Of a DNA stretch of 64,000 bases, positions 37,100-47,804 are shown in pieces; positions within the stretch are counted from its first letter, which is position 1; each line of letters starts with the position of its first letter. This DNA comes from Gnetum montanum (lineage: Eukaryota > Streptophyta > Gnetopsida > Gnetales > Gnetaceae): positions 296,993 to 360,992 of the forward strand of contig MNCI01026985.1 of assembly GCA_015680685.1 (NCBI GenBank), in the 5' to 3' direction. The notes under the pieces are model-generated. The model ran no database searches. It was not told the DNA's origin and was given only the letters and a program-made list of their open reading frames with translations. The position numbers were made by a program, and so were the translations under genes.

Positions 37100-40000
37100 G
37101 AGTCACTTATATGGTTAGCATGGGTGGCCATCTCCCCCACAACTAAGTTGAAAGGAGGAGATCTGAAATATTGAGCATGGTTGTCCATTTGATGAAACAT
37201 TTGTTGTATTTGTTGGATTATACTTATGGAAAAGTTTAACTTGTTGTATGTTGACTAGTTGTTTCTTGTTTGGGTTCTCAAGCTTGTAGATCATTATGGC
37301 CCCAAAAGGAAAAGTCTCGTAAATAATGTAAGGTCCTTCCCACAATGTTTGAAACTTACTTCATTGAGGTACGTGTATGGGGTTCCAGTAGAGAACCTTA
37401 TCTCCTGGTTCAATTTTAACTTTTCTGATTTTTAGGTCATGAAACTTTTTGTTATAGGCCTTGTGCAACTTGTTAGATGATAGGGATACCATTGATTTTT
37501 TATTAGCAGGTTGAGATTCATTATTCTTTCTTTTTAGGCAGGACTTAAATCAAGGTTAAGCTTACAAGCAGTTGAAAGTATACGAAGCTCAAATTGAATA
37601 GGAAGTGTTGGTAATTTTCTATAAACAAGCTCATAGGAGAGTAGCTTATAGGAAGTTTCCATGTTCAGTGGTAGGCTTAAAGGGCATCATTGACTTTTGT
37701 GCTCCGGTCTTTCCTATATTTGTTAACTGTTCTTGCCAGAATCCTTATGATTTTCCTAGTAGTAATCTTAGCTTGGCCATTGGCTTGGGGATGGTAGGAT
37801 GTTGTGAATTTATGTTCAACTCCCAAGCGTTGTATGAACTTTTGAAAAGTAGTGCTAAAAAGTGAGTTTCATTATCAAAAATTAATGCACATGTCATACC
37901 AAACCTATTTACAACATTTTGTTGTACAAACTAAGTAGTAGTAGAACATGTACAGTCGACGATAGCTACTACTTCTACCCATTTTGTACAATAGTCAATA
38001 GCAAATATGATGTATGCCTTTCCATTTAACATGGGCATGATGGAACCCATGAAATTAATGCTCCAGATGCTAAAGGGTTCTAGTGGTTGAATCGATTTTT
38101 GAGGTCCCTCAATTTGAGTAGTTATTCCACCATCTCATTGGCATCGTTCACAAGAGTAGACATAATGGTGAGCATCACTAAAGATTGTTGGCCAATAGTA
38201 CCCTACCATCAAGATTTTAATGGTTGTGCATCTCCTAGCATAGTATCCTTCACAAGGACCTTCATGATCATCCTTAAGAATGTGCAACCCATCAGCATTA
38301 GGGACACACCAACAAACTAGGCCATTGGTGCAGACCTTGTAGAGGTGTTCGATGATCTTCATAAAGTTTTTTACCTGGTGAAGAAATTGTTGTTTCTTCT
38401 AATGGTCCAAACCTTGTGGCACCTCTTGAGTGAGAAGATAGTTGAGAATGCCATCATACCATTTTGGCTCATTGGAAAATTGTTTGGTTATATCCCTAGC
38501 AAAGAGGAGTTCATTAGGAAACATATCAGATAGTGAATCTTTTTTCTTTTTGTTGTTCCATTGCAACCAAGATAAGTGATCAGTGATCACATTCTTAGTG
38601 CCCTTTTGATCTACCATCGTAAGATCAAATTCTTGCAAGATCACTAGCCACCATATGACATGGGGGCTCACTATTGGCTTGTTCATCATGAGGCAAATGG
38701 CACCGTGGTCCATGTGCACAAATACTTTGTAGCCAAGCACATGGTGCCTAAACGTTTCTAGAGTATACACCACTACCATTAACTCCTTTTCCATGGTGGT
38801 GCAATTTAACTATGCTCCCACAATGCTTTAACTCACATAGTGGATGTAATATGAAAATTTCTTATCATCCATCTGCGTGAGCATTGCTCCCAAGGCATAG
38901 TTATATGCATCTATCATGATATGGAAGGATCTGTCATAGAATTGGTATTTCTATGAGTTTCTTTTTTAACTATTAGAATGCATGCTCACATTTCTTGGTC
39001 TAGATTAAAGGTACATCTTTCTTTATAAGCTCTACTAATGGCTTTGTGATCTTAGAGAAATTCTTTATGAATCGCCAGTAGTAGCCAATATGTCCAAGAA
39101 ATGACCAAACATATTTAACAGTTTATGGTTGTTAGGTTATTCCTTAGATGATCCTTATTTTCTTAAGGTGTATCTCAATTCCTACTTATGATATTCTATG
39201 CCCTAATACAATGCCTTCCTTGACCATTAAGTGACTTTTTTACCAATTGAGCCACAAGTTTTTTTCAACACATCATTTTAGCACTTGCTCAAGGTAGTCC
39301 AAGGCTTGCTCAAAGGTAGCTCCATAAGTGAAGAAGTCATCCATGAGGACTTCCACACCACTACCAATTTGCTATTTAAAATGCTCAAAACCAGGCACTG
39401 AAATGTTGTAGGAGCATTACATAGACTAAATGGCATCTTGCGATATGCAAAAGTTCCCCAAGGACTCGTGAATGTTGTCTTGGCTTGGTCCTCTAGTGAA
39501 ATTTGAAATTTTTTTATAGCCACTATAACCATATAGAAAATTGTAGTAGCAATGTCCCAAACATTATGTTGAGCACCTCATCAACAAATGGCAATGGAAA
39601 ATGCTCCTCAAATGTTACCATATTCAGTAGTCTAAAATCGATATAGACCTACCACTTGCCTCCTTTCTTTGGCACAATCACGAGTGGACTAACCCACTCG
39701 CTATCCAAAATGGGCTAAATGAACCCCACCTTGAGGAGTTGCTCGATTTCCTCCTTAATGATCTATTTCAGTTTGGGGTTTAGTTGCCTCTATGATTGTC
39801 TTTTTGGCTTCATGGTCGAATCAATGTAGATACGATGTTGGCATATCCTAGGATCAATCCTCGTGAGTTTAGGATATGACCAAAAAAAAGCTGCTGACCA
39901 TTTTTCAACTACCTTCAACAACATATTTTTCTGCTCTAGAGTAAGATTTGCATTAATTATGATTGGCTTTCCATTTTTCAAAAACACATATTTCATTCTT

Positions 40001-40705
40001 GCTGGTAGTGGTTTTAGTTCAAGGGGCTCTTGCTTGAAATTTTCAAGAATTTACAACTCTCCCTAGTGAGTATCATCATTTGTATCATCAAAGTGTTGGT
40101 GATGAACTTGCTATAGTTCATCCATGCCTATGACATATGCACATGTCAAGCTTTCAATTGGTTCCATGCAAAGTGTGCTACTTTTAAAATCAATGGTCAG
40201 CCATTGGGTGCCCTCTTGTTTTGTGGCTATTGCGTACAAACACCTTTGAATTTCTACTTTTGGTGCACACTACTTGCATGCAGAGATAAATGCTTACTTT
40301 ACAACCTACAGTTTCTACACACCAATACACCCTATATCGATATACACGATGCATAGAACTCTCTTCTTCTCGATCTTTTTAAATGCATATTCTTTGGATA
40401 TTTCTAGAGAAATATCTCTTATGCCCATTCTTGCATCAACAATGCTCAACCATGCCCTTCCCATGATGATTGGAAAATCCCCTTTGTAGTTCTCCACTTT
40501 GATTACTAGGAAATTAGCAAGATAAGACCACCCATAGATAGTGCTCACAATGTCTTCTACCAGTCCCAATAGAATAGTGATGGACTACTTTACCAATTCT
40601 AATCTTATGTTGATCTTCTTGAGAGGAGGCAAGTTCCATGCTATGTACATCTCATGAAAAATTAAATTCATATTAAAACCTGAATCAAGAAGAGCCTTGC
40701 ATGGT
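37100..40705 (-). pseudogene. pol: beta3 pol relic: protease, RT, RNase H, integrase
   Basis: Minus strand. Protease keeps the active site, ALLDSGFNMNLI (about 40665-40700). RT: about 39860-39180 with WVSPLVIVPKK-like and LMDDFF (39325-39345). RNase H: EKELMVVVYTLETF, HMDHGAICLM, ITDHLSWL (38794-38540). Integrase: the zinc-binding site with HEGPCEGYYARR and SCERCQ (38135-38280), then the core, where HPQANGQAK has Lys at 37767-37769 in place of the third catalytic Glu; GPY/F segment WEGPYIIYETFPFG (37345-37300). Stops and frameshifts throughout. Confidence 0.88.
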
Positions 40706-41399
40706 TCATTCCTAGTAATCTACAAATAAATTAGAGGACTTCCAAGATTAGCTAATTTCCTAGGAAGGTTTCTAGCATGGATCCAATCAAATACAATATG
40801 AGAAAGCATGACATCATGGATCCTAGGAAAATTTTTGTTTGAAGGGGACTCAAAGATATTGGATATAGAGGAAGATGCAAGAGTAGGCTGGTCAAACACA
40901 AGTGTAATCGAGGGCTTAGGAGGACTATAAGGTCGAAAGAAAGGTCTTCTTTTTGATCGAGTACTTGACCCATATGATTGTTGAACTGATTGTAGATTAA
41001 TAGCCCTTATAGCATTATGTTGTTGTAGTTGAGCTAGTAGTTCACTCTGCATAGGTGGAGCAAGTGGTAGCTATGTGGGTGAAGGAGGAACATGTGTAGG
41101 AACAAAAGAGGGATAATGTGACTGGAGGAATCATGTAGAGACAGGGATTGTTGAACATAGTAACCATATAGATCAGGTTGTTGATAAGGGTATTGCTACC
41201 TTGGTTGTGCCAGTGCCCATGATTATGGTTGCTATCACTATTTATACTATTTATATGGTTGTGAAATAGCTCCACTTGGATAATATTGCTATTGTTGGTG
41301 GAACTGCCTGAAATTACCTTGAGGATAAGGTAATCTTCTTGATGTTTGCCTTTGTATTAGTCATGGATTTAAGGCATACACCCCAAACTCCTATAGATG

Positions 41400-43200
41400 T
41401 GACACTACGGGGAAACACCCCTTAAGATGTACATACTAGCAAACATCACATCCACCACCATCATCTGATTCATTGTTCGCAACCTCTTCTATCATAGTAA
41501 TCTTGCCCTTACCTTTGTGATAGGCATGTTCAACTTCCTTGTGCCTCCTATGCTCACAATCACTATCTTGTTCTTTGGATTCTTTAGCAATTTTTAGCAT
41601 AGCTTGAAATCTTCTATTCATGAAGTCCCATAACTGATCAACCTTGGCCAAAATTTTAGATTGAAATTTTTAGAGTTGCAAAGTTTTCCTATTCACCACC
41701 TCATTAGATGCAAATTCATCCTCACTATCATAGAATCGAACCTCCCTCTCACAAATGGAAGGATCATGGTTATATTCCTTTACACTTTTTCTTTTTCTTA
41801 ATTCAGCCTACTCTTTGGCTACTTGCTTGATTAATCTTTGTATCTAATGGGCACTTAATTCTAATAGTTGCCCCTAGGCATAAACACCAAGGGTTCTCTT
41901 TGTTTCTGATTGAAGCCCATCTACAATGTGGTGAAGTTGATTCAGTTGAGAATGACCATCGTCGAGAAATTTGTTCATAAAGGAATAATATTGACCAATG
42001 GTGGCATCCAAAGGTTCATGTATTCCTTGTTTTCTTCCTTGGATTTTCCTTCTCAAGTTGGACACTCTAGAGTATGTTTAATATTTATCATTAAAAATTC
42101 GAACATGGTACTCCATTGTCTGATAGAATCTGGCTCTAAGGACCGGTACCAGTTATCTGCTTCTTTGATGAGTGTCCTTGGGAACAACTTAAGTTTTTGC
42201 CACTTATTTTCTATATTCTATAAGGTACATGCATCTTGAAAATCTTGGAGATGGTTCTATGGATTAGAGTTATATCCCCTTTCAAATCGAAGAATATTAT
42301 TCATATCTAACCTTTTGATCCGACTATCCTTCACATGCCTTATTGGAATTCATACTTCCTCTATGATATTAAACATAGTTTAGGTAGCACACAAAGGCTC
42401 ATCAAGGCCTTAATCATGGTGCCTAAGATGCCCTCTACTACCCCTTCATTCATGGTGATGTACCTCTCTTGATCGTCTACATCCTTGATCTTGCCTTTCC
42501 TAATGGTCCCTTCAATAATTTTGGTCCCATCAATCATTTCATTCATTTTGGTTACCTCCATCACAATCTTTCCTTCTGTAGTCATGGTCAGAGCTAGAAG
42601 AAGAAGAAGATAACAATGAAGGGGAAGAGGAATGAGGATTAGCATCATCATGATGCTTGCAACCACCTCTTTGGCAATCATGACCACAATCATGGTCTTG
42701 TTTTTTGTCTGTATCCCTACCTTGACTTGCCCCTTTGGATCCTTCTTTGTCATTGGATCCATTTTTACCAGAACCAGGATTGTAAATTGTGGACTACAAG
42801 TTCTGGTTTTGACCTCCTTCACCAAAGTCAAAGAGAAAAATTTCCCTAAATGGAAAACCCCTAGAGAAGGGTTCTCCATTAGCTTGTTGGTATAACAAGA
42901 ATGGAAAATCATTAAATCTTTTCCCCTTTGAAGATTCATAACGTTGTTCTAGTTGTCGATCTTGTAGACGTTGTGCCTCAATGGGATGATAATCCCTGAC
43001 ATCAGTATCTTACACAACATACTCAACATGATGTTCCTGAAGACCATATTGTATAAGCATTTGGTGGAGCATTTTAGGAATGGTTTGATCAGGTGGAAAC
43101 ACAATGTTTCCCTCCATGTCACTCCACCATAGTTATTCATCCTAGTGCAAGATGAAGGTGAATTTTGGTACATATTCAATAGTATTGAGGCACTAGTTGA
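41400..43200 (-). pseudogene. gag: beta3 gag relic
   Basis: Minus strand. The N-terminal part reads MNMYQNSPSSCTRMN in one frame and the true gag in another; the linker is rich in Ser, His and Asp (about 42600-42780); the gag domain has VSNLRRKIQGRKQGIHEPLDA (split by my quoting limits: VSNLRRKIQG at 42060) and the region before 41436 reads AKVDQLWDFMNRRFQAMLK. A zinc-knuckle-like CDVC lies near 41445. A long open frame at 42361-42939 is out of frame with the homologous gag and is chance. Confidence 0.7.
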
Positions 43201-43391
43201 TAAGCTTTATCAGACATGGGTCGAGAATCACTCTTGTGAGAAGAATACATTTTTAGTTAGAAAAATAAAAATAACAGTGTGCTTCTAAATATTGATGTAG
43301 TAATCTTAAGATGTGAAGTGACTTAAAGGTTCATTCCAATGATTTAAATACTTTTCACTAGGTCCTAGATAGTGCACAAAATAACCAAAAG

Positions 43392-43410
43392 GTCCCTAAT
43401 AATGGCACCA
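43392..43410 (-). other. beta3 primer-binding site, tRNA-Asp type
   Basis: On the minus strand TGGTGCCATTATTAGGGAC follows the 5' LTR after one base. It is the tRNA-Asp site TGGCGCCGTTGCCGGGGAC with C-to-T and G-to-A changes, mostly at CpG positions. Confidence 0.8.
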
Positions 43411-43411
43411 G

Positions 43412-44237
43412 TGATGAGTAGTGAGGTACCACTATGCCCAATGATATGAATCATTAAGGCGTTTACCCATGATCTGGCCAAATTCCATGGACCTATAGTT
43501 CTCCAATGCACTAACTTTCTCTAGGAAGTGAAATGAGCATTGAGAACATTCATTCTCTTCCCAACTACACTTGTGAGGCTTAAGGGTATGGTTTAAGTGT
43601 AATTGAGGTACATGATTTTTCTTATTTTATATTTTATAAGTTTGATCGCCTACAACAATGATGAAAGGTAGAGTAATTTAAGATTTAGTTCATTTATAGT
43701 CTAACTAGCCTAACACAAGTAACCGTTCCACTTTCCTGGACACATGTTGAACACATATGGCACTGCTAGGCTACCAAACATTAAGTGTTGATGGGTTAAC
43801 ACATATTATATGTATGATTGAAGTGGTCATGCTTGTGTTCATTAACAACTACAAATAAATTGCATAATTCAAATGCATTTAAGTAGAAAGCATGAAGTAA
43901 AGTGCATTAAAAAAATATTAATCTATTCTCAGTGTTGCAAGGATTGTCAAAAGAGTTTGTTTTATTCTTATCACATTGCTACTCTTGGGTACATCAGTGT
44001 TCGAACAAAGAACCATACACACTTAGACTTCTTTTGTGAGTAGTTAGAAAATATTCTAACTTTAGAGAAAATAAACTACAAGAGCTTTGCTACCTTAACT
44101 GAAAAATGACCAAAAAATGATGCCGAATTAGGAGCCCAGGTGCTATATTTATAAGCCAGCATATACCCCTTGACGTCAGATACCTAATGTTGCATCAAGA
44201 CCCTAACATCAGAGCAGATGAACAACGTGTTTCATCA
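43412..44237 (-). repeat. beta3 5' LTR (826 bp)
   Basis: Plus strand TGATGAGTAGTG to TTTCATCA. The minus-strand U3 (44225-44160) holds short TGACGTCA-like and TGATGC words, then a TATA box (TATAAATA on the minus strand, 44146-44153). Confidence 0.9.
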
Positions 44238-44565
44238 CCTAGAAAACTTTCCCCAAAGTCCACTTGAAGATCTTCCATTGTTTCTCAAATTGGAATGATC
44301 AATAAGTTTCCCTATCCATATGGGTCATCTCTGACCTTCCCAAGATGTCTTTGGGTCAAAGACATCTTACCCAAGACGTCTTATATGAGACATCTTACCT
44401 GAGAAATCTCCTTTGAGAAGTCTCACATTTGGTCAAGACATCTCTTGTCATCTTTAGGTCTCAACCAAGGCATCTCCTAACCTTCCAAGATGTCTTTTTC
44501 ATGCTTGAAACCTACAAAACATACATGTAGGATAGTACAAGGGGATTGAAAGAGGTGTTCCTACA

Positions 44566-46298
44566 TTAAATCTTTCACCCTCAAAAATGTCATGCTTCAC
44601 GACCTTTCATAAGTTGAAAGGCATCATGCCTCGATGACTCACAATCATCATAATTAGCACAATGATCAAGACTTAATGCATTACAAACATGAGAATGAGT
44701 ATCATTAGAGGTTCTGGTTTTGAGATTTCTTTGTTCATGGAGGCTTGTCCTCATGCCCCACCATGCTTCCTTCATCTGAGCATATCCTTGAAATGCTTCC
44801 CTTGCATCCCCATGGTGACTCAAACCTGCAATAAATAAATAATAAGAAAAAGTAAAAGGATTAAGCTTTTTTAACCCAACATTCTTTCTTCCCCTATTTT
44901 TCCTCTTCTTCAAGCTCTTCTTATTGATTAGAAGACAATCACTTAGCTTCCCTCCATCATTAGCACCACCATGTAGACTACCTTCATGATGCTCTTCCAT
45001 TTTAAAGCCAAGACAATCATACCCATTAACAAACTTTACAAATTCATCATTGTTATAATAAATATCAAGCATCTCCAAATTCTAGAAAATCATATCATTA
45101 TCAATGTCTTTATTAACATCAATAATGACTTGCTCACAATGACTATCCCAATAGCCATCATCATCAAACAAATTACCATCATTAGTCTTCCTCTCACTAA
45201 CAATGGCATCAAAAGTCATAACACTACTCTTAATCTCATCACAATCATCACAATAATCATTTTTCTCATCATTACCATTGAACGAACCACTTCCAAGCTG
45301 AATTGAAATACTAGCATCCATTACACTAGCTTCAACATAAGAGACATTACTACCACCAACATGATAAAGCTCATACTTACCTACCTCTTCATGGCTTCTC
45401 CCATCCATCTTTAGTTAAACTTTATCTTCAACAAGTGGTTCTCTAATCTCATCAATGCTTCAATGTTCAAGATCCCAAATAGGAGTTCCCAATTCCAATG
45501 ACTTCTCCTCTTCAAGGGAATCATCAAAAAGCTCTTCATCCCATTTTGTAGGCACTAACTCAAAAGGTAAAATCTCCTGCAACGTTAGATTCTTCAAAAA
45601 CATTATCAAAGCAATCATTCTTCCCCATACCTTGGCTAGAAAACTCACCTCTCTCCCATGAGATAGCCTTAACTTGGCCTAGAATCTTCTTTTCCTAGCC
45701 ACAAGGTATAGAAAAATTGCAAAAAGAATGAGTCTCATACATTCTAGTGCTACCCTTGATCTTTGTCACTCCTTTGGCTTAGGTACTTCACCTCCCATGA
45801 CTTATGAGGTAGGAACTCTCCTTGATTAGCATAATACACCATCTTGGATTTTGAAGATCTCTTAGTCTCTTTGGTGAAGCTTTTGGTTCCCTCTATTGAA
45901 AGCCTTGAGTACTAAGTAATCCCTTGCTTAACAAGAGATACTTAAGAACTCTATTTCTCATTGATCTCTAATTCATTAGATCTTTCATCTTCCTTTCTTT
46001 CTTGATGACTAGAAGATATTCTATCAATTCTCCTAAAAATATTTCTCAAGTTAGTCTTGAATTTCTCCACATTCCTTTTTGAAGTTTCTCCAAAATCTTG
46101 GTGCTTGTGGACCTTTAGTTTGGGAAGAACTTCTTCCATTTCAATCACAAAAGTCTTAAAGGAGTCTTTAAACTCTTAAAGCTCTTAATTTTTCTTCTTC
46201 TTTGGAGCCATACCTTTAAACTAGGCATTGATGTGTAGATTTCTCCAAAAACTTTGTTGATGCATGGATTCTTCTAAACCTTCACTCTAATACCAATT
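44566..46298 (-). pseudogene. X-C interior: degenerate acidic ORF, unknown
   Basis: Minus strand. Just inside the primer site is MAPKKKKN (about 46212), then a stop, then a charged stretch FVIEMEEVLPKLKVHKHQDF ending ELEINEK (46148-45951). Further segments are acidic, rich in Asp, Glu and Asn: EELFDDSLEEEKSLE (45540-45490), DEKNDYCDDCDEIKSSV (45270-45220), then FSYYLFIAGLSHHGDAREAF and SHVCNALSLDHCANYDD (44870-44650). Stops separate them. I recognise no known domain and no pol motif. The HGDAREAFQGYAQM block is shared with X-A (11080-11180), so the protein was likely part of the family. Confidence 0.4.
46286..46297 (-). other. X-C primer-binding site, initiator tRNA-Met type
   Basis: Minus strand TTGGTATTAGAG follows the 5' LTR end (TTGTATCA) within two bases. 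It corresponds to TGGTATCAGAGC, the usual tRNA-Met primer site, with one C-to-T change. Confidence 0.65.
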
Positions 46299-46784
46299 TG
46301 ATACAAGGGTGGCTACCTCAATAGACCCCAATAGGATCCATTCCATAACTTCCAAGAAAATATAGCTTAGAAAACAAAACAACATGATGAAATGGAGAAG
46401 ATCTCCCTTCCATTAAAATAACTTCTCAAAATTTAGAAAAAATACATTGAAAATAAGAGCTAAGCTCAACTCACAACTCTCCCAAGGATCTTAGAGGCCA
46501 CATTTATTCCCTCTAAATCCTTTCTAGCTCACAATGGATCCCAAGCTCAAGGAAAGACACTTATAAGAGATTTCTTCAACCTCTCTCAAGTGTTCTCCCT
46601 TGCCTCTCACTTAATTTCTTTGCACAAGCTATCTTTTTGCACAAGCTCTCCTTCATCAAGAGCTCTCTCTCTCTCTCTTGCTCTTTGTTGGGTGATGGCC
46701 TTTTGGACCGTCCTGAGATGTTCTACCCACACCTCTTGTTGTTCCTTCCACACCTTACATGAAACACACATCATAATTATATAG
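46299..46784 (-). repeat. X-C 5' LTR, piece one (R/U5 side)
   Basis: Plus strand starts TGATACAAGGGTGGCTACC, and aligns with X-A 10058-10515. It stops in the TATA region (AATTATATAG), where gamma-R is inserted. Confidence 0.85.
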
Positions 46785-47664
46785 TGATGAGATGCAATTC
46801 GCATGAGCTGCAATATCGCGTTGTACCCTGCGATGTCGCGTAAGCGATATCGCGGTCTGCCACCAAATCTATAAATAAGAGGCGGTACTCCCCTTATTTC
46901 CCATCCTAGGCTAAAAGTAGAAAAACTCTGGCAGATTGATCACTCCAGAGATAGAGTATTTTCCATGTGCCCGCAGTAGGAGTCCCCAAGTGAACGGATC
47001 TTTATTCGAGCAACATTGTACTTGAACGCAAGTTGTGTACGGTAATAAAGACGAGCTTTGTGGATAAACCTTGCAGTGCATGGAATAGGATTTTATTACT
47101 TGTTATTTATTACCTATTATTTCCTACTTGTTATTTATTACCCTACAGTGGCGCAACATGAGTACAACTTGATTACGAGCATTTACAGATGTGTAGGGCT
47201 AATCAAGGAATCGGCTGCTCATCGCGATTAGATTCTCTCAACCCTTTCCTCCTAGTTAAGTGCCTCAGTATGACCACTTCGAGCACGTGTGTTACGTGTG
47301 GTGATCCCAGTAACGATTAGCGTTTGGTAGCTGCAGTTGCATAGTTTAGGGTGTGTACGGTAAGTGGGAACGGATGTTGATGCTAGTTAATTTAGACTTA
47401 GTCATTAGTTAGAGTTAGTTAGTTTCCCAACCCTTCACCTCAATAGCATAGGAGAAAAACACATAAAAAGATATAAAAATCATATACCTTGGACTTACTT
47501 AACCATACACTGTGAAAAACACAAGTAAGTCTAGGAAGACAACGAATGATTAATCCCAAGTGTTCCATGGGGTGTGTAGGTATTTAGTCTACGGAGTTTG
47601 ACCAGATCGTGCGTGCTACGCTCGTTTCATATGGTTGAGTGTAGGGGTACCTTGCCACTCATCA
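46785..47664 (+). repeat. gamma-R 5' LTR (880 bp)
   Basis: TGATGAG to CTCATCA. U3 (46795-46860) is CpG-rich, with AATATCGCG, GCGATGTCGCG and GCGATATCGCGG; TATAAATA is at 46870-46877. By hand count it differs from the 3' LTR at about 17 of the first ~90 bases but only about 40 of the remaining ~790. Confidence 0.95.
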
Positions 47665-47665
47665 T

Positions 47666-47683
47666 TGGCGCCATTGTCGGGGA
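47666..47683 (+). other. gamma-R primer-binding site, tRNA-Asp type
   Basis: TGGCGCCATTGTCGGGGA, one base after the LTR, matches the tRNA-Asp 3' end with only two differences from the Athila-type TGGCGCCGTTGCCGGGGA. This is the best-preserved primer site in the window and anchors the family assignment of the others. Confidence 0.85.
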
Positions 47684-47804
47684 CTAAGTGTTTGTGCGCC
47701 GAATAGAACATAAGGATATCACTCACATTGTTGGGAGCCTAAATGAACCTTCGGGTTAATCAAAAGAAAAATTTATATAAAGGCAAATTAGCACACCAAT
47801 AAAA

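Larger units (their letters stand above)
34336..44237 (-). mobile_element. beta3: complete Athila/Tat-type element, minus strand
   Basis: Nine point nine kb with both LTRs and a perfect 5-bp target duplication, CCTAG, at 34331-34335 and 44238-44242. On the minus strand: 5' LTR 43412-44237, primer site 43392-43410, gag 43200-41400, pol about 40700-37100, 3' region, purine tract, 3' LTR 34336-35079. The LTRs differ by an ~80-bp deletion and many substitutions, so the insertion is old. All genes carry stops. Confidence 0.92.

Noticed and set aside
42361-42939. 192-codon ORF on the minus strand
   Set aside because: It overlaps the beta3 gag linker but in a different frame from the homologous gag of gamma-R and alpha-2; the composition comes from a low-complexity repeat.
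44986-45306. 106-codon Ile/Thr-rich ORF on the plus strand
   Set aside because: Antisense of the acidic X-C segments (GAT/GAC-rich); codon pattern explains the open frame.
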